This document shows positions 63,648 to 64,000 of a DNA stretch of 64,000 nucleotides, one piece after another. The translations under genes and the position numbers were made by a program. The DNA comes from Bacteroidales bacterium (GTDB taxonomy: Bacteria; Bacteroidota; Bacteroidia; Bacteroidales; JAQXIO01): contig JAQXIO010000027.1 of NCBI GenBank assembly GCA_029007825.1, positions 1 through 64,000 on the forward strand, given 5' to 3'. Positions within the stretch are counted from its first letter, which is position 1, and the number at the start of each line of letters is the position of its first letter. Below the pieces are notes generated by a model, which saw nothing but the letters and a program-made list of their open reading frames with translations, did no database searches and was not told the origin of the DNA.

Positions 63648-64000
63648 TTATCCGCATTTGGATGCTCCGCAGTTGGTACATATCAAACAGCCTTCCTGAT
63701 AAATCAGAGTTTCCAATCCGCAATTGGGGCATTTCTGACCTTTTGCCTCTGTTCCGTTCGGCAGATATTTTTTCAGGGCACGTTCTACACCGTTTTTCCA
63801 CGTATTGATTGATTCACTGTCCAGTTCGAGGCCCTGCACCAGTTTTATAACCTGATCGATCGGCATTCCGTAGCGGAGAACGCCCGAAATTAATTTAGCG
63901 TAATTCCAGAATTCCGGGTCGAATTTGCTATCCAGTCCTTCGATAGTGGTTTTATATCCCCGTTTGTTTTTAAACTGGAAGTCATAGTGTTTTACGCCGT
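63648..64000 (-). CDS. nrdJ: adenosylcobalamin-dependent ribonucleotide reductase, C-terminal part (partial)
   Basis: The last 117 residues of a class II ribonucleotide reductase; the rest lies beyond the right edge. The visible sequence (KFDPEFWNYAKLISGVLRYG, MPIDQVIKLVQGLELD) and the cysteine-rich end (CPNCG then CTNCGASKCG) are typical of the long Bacteroidales NrdJ. The two C-terminal CxxC pairs form a zinc-ribbon-like tail. Such tails carry the cysteines that re-reduce the active site. It precedes malQ by 9 nt and may share its transcript. Confidence 0.9.
   Translation of the reverse strand, partial: GVKHYDFQFKNKRGYKTTIEGLDSKFDPEFWNYAKLISGVLRYGMPIDQVIKLVQGLELDSESINTWKNGVERALKKYLPNGTEAKGQKCPNCGLETLIYQEGCLICTNCGASKCG

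Overview
This 64 kb window is a piece of core chromosome from a member of the Bacteroidota, almost certainly order Bacteroidales. The evidence is the recurrent promoter element TAnnTTTG (often with TTTG about 19-21 bp upstream), the scarcity of Shine-Dalgarno sequences, the gene order (DUF177-rpmF-fabH-era-der; clpP-clpX-recQ; three SurA-like genes-OstA-mutL; rpsL-rpsG-fusA joined directly to rpsJ), and protein features such as the GH3/serine-hydrolase fusion. A Barnesiella/Coprobacter-like organism is a guess only. I see no tRNA, rRNA, CRISPR array, insertion sequence or prophage.

Layout. 0-5.7 kb: orphan sensor kinase, then a translation/lipid run (DUF177, rpmF, fabH, era, der). 5.7-9 kb: mlaF-mlaE-type lipid ABC transporter on the minus strand, diverging from lptB; a CPBP membrane protease. 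9-16.4 kb: trigger factor, clpP-clpX, recQ, guaB. 16.5-24.5 kb: outer-membrane biogenesis run (PpiC, SurA-like lipoprotein, SurA, OstA/LptA-like), a small membrane protein and mutL. 24.6-42.7 kb: one 18 kb str-S10-spc-alpha ribosomal protein super-cluster including fusA, secY, map, infA and rpoA. 42.8-47.3 kb: DEAD-box helicase, enolase, dicarboxylate/amino-acid symporter, rplS. 47.5-53.4 kb: NagZ-like GH3 fused to a serine hydrolase, leucine-rich-repeat protein, small membrane protein, PlsC-type acyltransferase, alpha/beta hydrolase. 53.5-56.8 kb: rpsF-rpsR-rplI, small lipoprotein, fatty-acid CoA ligase. 56.9-64 kb: mtaB, LpxL-like acyltransferase and GT2 glycosyltransferase with overlapping ends, folB, bactofilin, malQ, and the 3' end of the B12-dependent ribonucleotide reductase nrdJ.

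How the genes work together. Most encode the translation apparatus and its assembly (ribosomal proteins, EF-G, IF-1, Era, Der, MtaB), protein export and quality control (SecY, Map, trigger factor, ClpXP), and building of the outer membrane (LptB, OstA, SurA family, MlaEF, LpxL-like, PlsC).

The main anomaly is rplX (L24): the reading frame is intact and typical in length except for one in-frame TGA at the invariant glycine of the KOW motif, while TGA is a normal stop in many neighbours. The second main observation is that the only four spacers of 50 nt or more inside the ribosomal cluster each contain an inverted repeat and lie directly before rpsG, rpsJ, rpsH and rpsD. These are the genes or operon positions tied to autogenous control in other bacteria, so the spacers are good candidates for ribosomal-protein leaders. 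I found no clearly new multi-gene system.
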